Below are positions 62,606 through 64,000 of a stretch of 64,000 nucleotides of DNA, in pieces; position 1 is the stretch's first letter; the number at the start of each line of letters is the position of its first letter. The DNA lies in the NCBI RefSeq assembly GCF_913060805.1, contig NZ_CAJXTC010000018.1, forward strand, positions 49,673-113,672, given 5' to 3'. Below the pieces are notes generated by a model. The model saw only the letters and a list, made by a program, of their open reading frames with translations, was not told the DNA's origin and did no database searches. The DNA is from an uncultured Draconibacterium sp. GTDB lineage: Bacteria > Bacteroidota > Bacteroidia > Bacteroidales > Prolixibacteraceae. A program made the position numbers and the translations under genes.

Positions 62606-63340
62606 CTATTTTAACTGCTTGTTGCATTCATCCAATAGTTCTTCGAACCTGATATTTTCGGGGTAGCTTTTGTGCAGCCACTGAAAATAGGCGACGGCAT
62701 TTTGAGGATCGTTCTCGTATTTCAGCCATGTTTTTCCCAGGAAATAGGCAACCAGCGTTTTTGTAATCCGGCTTTCCGATTGGTACAAACTTGTCATCGT
62801 TTTTAATGCTTCGCTACAGTTTTCTTTTTTGTCCGAAACAAAAAACGGTTTCAGATAATTGTCGAAATATTGAAATAACGCGGAATACAACTGGTACAAT
62901 TCCTGTTGTTCGGGCGGTAATTCTTCGTTTGTTTTTAGCGAGGCGAATAGCGTTTTTGTATCCTGTCGCGTTGAAATGGCTTTTATGAGTTTGAAACGTT
63001 TGAGCTCATAACGCAATTGGTACGACAAAGTAACCAGCCGAATCGCCTGCTGGGTGGACGATGTGGGATTGATTGGCGAAAGTTGTTGCAAATCGTTTTC
63101 AAAAGCCGGGTAATCGGGAGTGTCGGTGCCGGTAACATTTTTCCAGTAACTCATGTCGACAGAAAGAACGGCGAAAAAAATAGAGTCGATATTGTTTTCG
63201 TTTTCGCGAAGCATTTCTTCAGCCCGCCCATAATGCTGGTTATACATTTCGTTGAAAATGCGTTCAACCAAACTGTCCTGCGGCGACGCAAAACACTGAC
63301 TGCTCAGGAAAACAAATAGTAGAATTGCAATTTTTCGCAT
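62606..63340 (-). CDS. secreted helical protein, paralogue of the adjacent downstream gene
   Basis: Encodes 244 aa from MRKIAILLFVFL; a longer frame from 63391 would overlap the acetyltransferase gene. The signal peptide ends at QCFAS. Matching segments to the paralogue are LVERIFNEMYNQHYGRAEEM, VLSVDMSYWKN, RLVTLSYQLRYELKRFKLI, FQYFDNY and YFQWLHKSYPENIRFEELLDECNKQL. Predicted TPR-like. It starts four bases after the ElaA-like gene, so the genes form one transcript, though the functional link is unclear. Confidence 0.65.
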   Translation of the reverse strand: MRKIAILLFVFLSSQCFASPQDSLVERIFNEMYNQHYGRAEEMLRENENNIDSIFFAVLSVDMSYWKNVTGTDTPDYPAFENDLQQLSPINPTSSTQQAIRLVTLSYQLRYELKRFKLIKAISTRQDTKTLFASLKTNEELPPEQQELYQLYSALFQYFDNYLKPFFVSDKKENCSEALKTMTSLYQSESRITKTLVAYFLGKTWLKYENDPQNAVAYFQWLHKSYPENIRFEELLDECNKQLK

Positions 63341-63344
63341 CTCT

Positions 63345-63797
63345 TTAATCGGCTTGGTTTTCAAACAACATTCCGTAGTGCGGGATACCATCTTCGAGGT
63401 ATTCGTCCGTTACAATTTTAAATCCCAGGTCTTCGTAAAATTTACGCAGGTATTTTTGAGCGCTGATTTTTATTTTATCCGGCTTCCAGTTTTCCAGAAT
63501 GTAAGTTTTTGCTTCTTCCATCATCCGAATTCCCAGCCCTGTTCCTCGCTCCGATTCTTTTACCACAACACGTCCAATCGAGTAATCATTAAAACGAGTT
63601 CCCGGTTTTAACAAACGCGAGTAGGCCACAATTTGCCCGTCTTTTTCCAAAAACTGGTGGATGGCATCTTTGTCCAGACCATCGATATCGTTGTAAACAC
63701 AGTCCTGTTCAACCACAAAAATCTCTGCCCGAAGTTGAAGGATATCATAAAGCTCGTTTGTAGTGAGTTCTGTGAAATGTTTGAATGTAAAAGTCAT
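63345..63797 (-). CDS. GNAT N-acetyltransferase, ElaA-like
   Basis: Encodes 150 aa from MTFTFKHFTELT; an ATG six codons earlier is possible. The ElaA-type pattern is visible: FTELTTNELYDILQLRAEIFVVEQDCVYNDIDGLD, then YSRLLKPG, IGRVVVKESERGTGLGIRMM (the acetyl-CoA-binding RxxGxG/A motif), and ISAQKYLRKFYEDLGF near the C terminus. It transfers acetyl from acetyl-CoA to an unknown amine. It appears to be first in an operon with the two paralogous secreted proteins. Confidence 0.88.
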   Translation of the reverse strand: MTFTFKHFTELTTNELYDILQLRAEIFVVEQDCVYNDIDGLDKDAIHQFLEKDGQIVAYSRLLKPGTRFNDYSIGRVVVKESERGTGLGIRMMEEAKTYILENWKPDKIKISAQKYLRKFYEDLGFKIVTDEYLEDGIPHYGMLFENQAD

Positions 63798-64000
63798 AAT
63801 AACGGCATGGAGCAAAGCGCCGGGCGCAAAGCGATTTGTTGTGCAATGATAGTAATTTTTGTGCTGTGACTTTGTTTGTTACTCCAAAAGTTGAATTGGA
63901 ATACGGTCAATTCTCCTCCTTTGACCTTAGATTTGAGGTATTAATTATCGGTGAAATAGAATGGATTAATTTTGAATAAAACCATAAACATCAAAAAGAA

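Noticed and set aside
1..64000. tRNA, rRNA, CRISPR, phage or transposase genes
   Set aside because: No cloverleaf with CCA-type end, no regular spaced direct repeats, and no recognisable integrase or transposase product was found.

Overview
The window looks like part of the chromosome of a Bacteroidota (Bacteroidetes) bacterium, probably a free-living, possibly marine member of the Marinilabiliales/Prolixibacteraceae type. The grounds are: SusC/SusD/SusE genes, type IX secretion (T9SS) parts and substrates (PorZ, PorP/SprF, type A and type B sorting domains), promoter-like TAnnTTTG boxes instead of sigma70 boxes, weak Shine-Dalgarno sequences, and families largely confined to this phylum (DUF4252, M56-TonB fusions). 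Genus placement is inference. No tRNA, rRNA, CRISPR array, transposase or phage gene was found.

Region by region. 1-16.8 kb: housekeeping genes (DUF2797, polyprenyl diphosphate synthase, ArsR regulator, YfhO membrane protein, rdgB-porZ-recO, a MEMO1-AMMECR1 fusion, cysQ, two small lipoproteins, dCMP deaminase, an S41 protease, a short AraC-type protein), broken by two non-coding structured repeats (about 12.8-13.2 kb and 15.7-16.1 kb). 17-22.4 kb: nadA, then a TonB-dependent receptor with a surface lipoprotein built of three repeats. 23-26.4 kb: a PadR/PspC/DUF4252 envelope operon led by a small secreted protein carrying three copies of an L/M-E-V/L-E-x-W-M motif. 26.8-33.4 kb: a five-gene putative surface-fibre or adhesin operon ending in a T9SS type B substrate and a PorP/SprF protein.

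33.4-52.2 kb is a complete-looking starch/maltodextrin utilisation locus. The minus-strand operon is susC-susD-susE-GH13 (the last secreted by T9SS). The plus strand has a LacI-type regulator, then an MFS maltose-type transporter, a GH65 phosphorylase and two GH13 enzymes. Identical LacI-type operator cores (CAAACGTTTG) lie in the susC/lacI gap and ahead of the transporter, so one regulator probably controls both arms. The logic would be: surface amylase and SusDE capture starch, SusC imports oligosaccharides, periplasmic GH13 enzymes trim them, the MFS carrier takes up maltose, and GH65 phosphorolyses it. The beta-phosphoglucomutase usually linked to GH65 is not in the window.

52.2-64 kb: a hairpin-bounded repeat, a YdeI-like protein, a MITE-like element, a BlaI/BlaR1-type pair with palindromic operators, mfd, a peroxiredoxin, a four-CxxC zinc protein, two paralogous secreted helical proteins and an ElaA-like acetyltransferase.

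The best candidate for an undescribed system is the 26.8-33.4 kb operon: three consecutive proteins share an N-terminal Ig-like module, three share a short C-terminal tail (PNT-S/G-x-I-x-x-D/N), and the set ends with a T9SS type B protein and its PorP/SprF partner.
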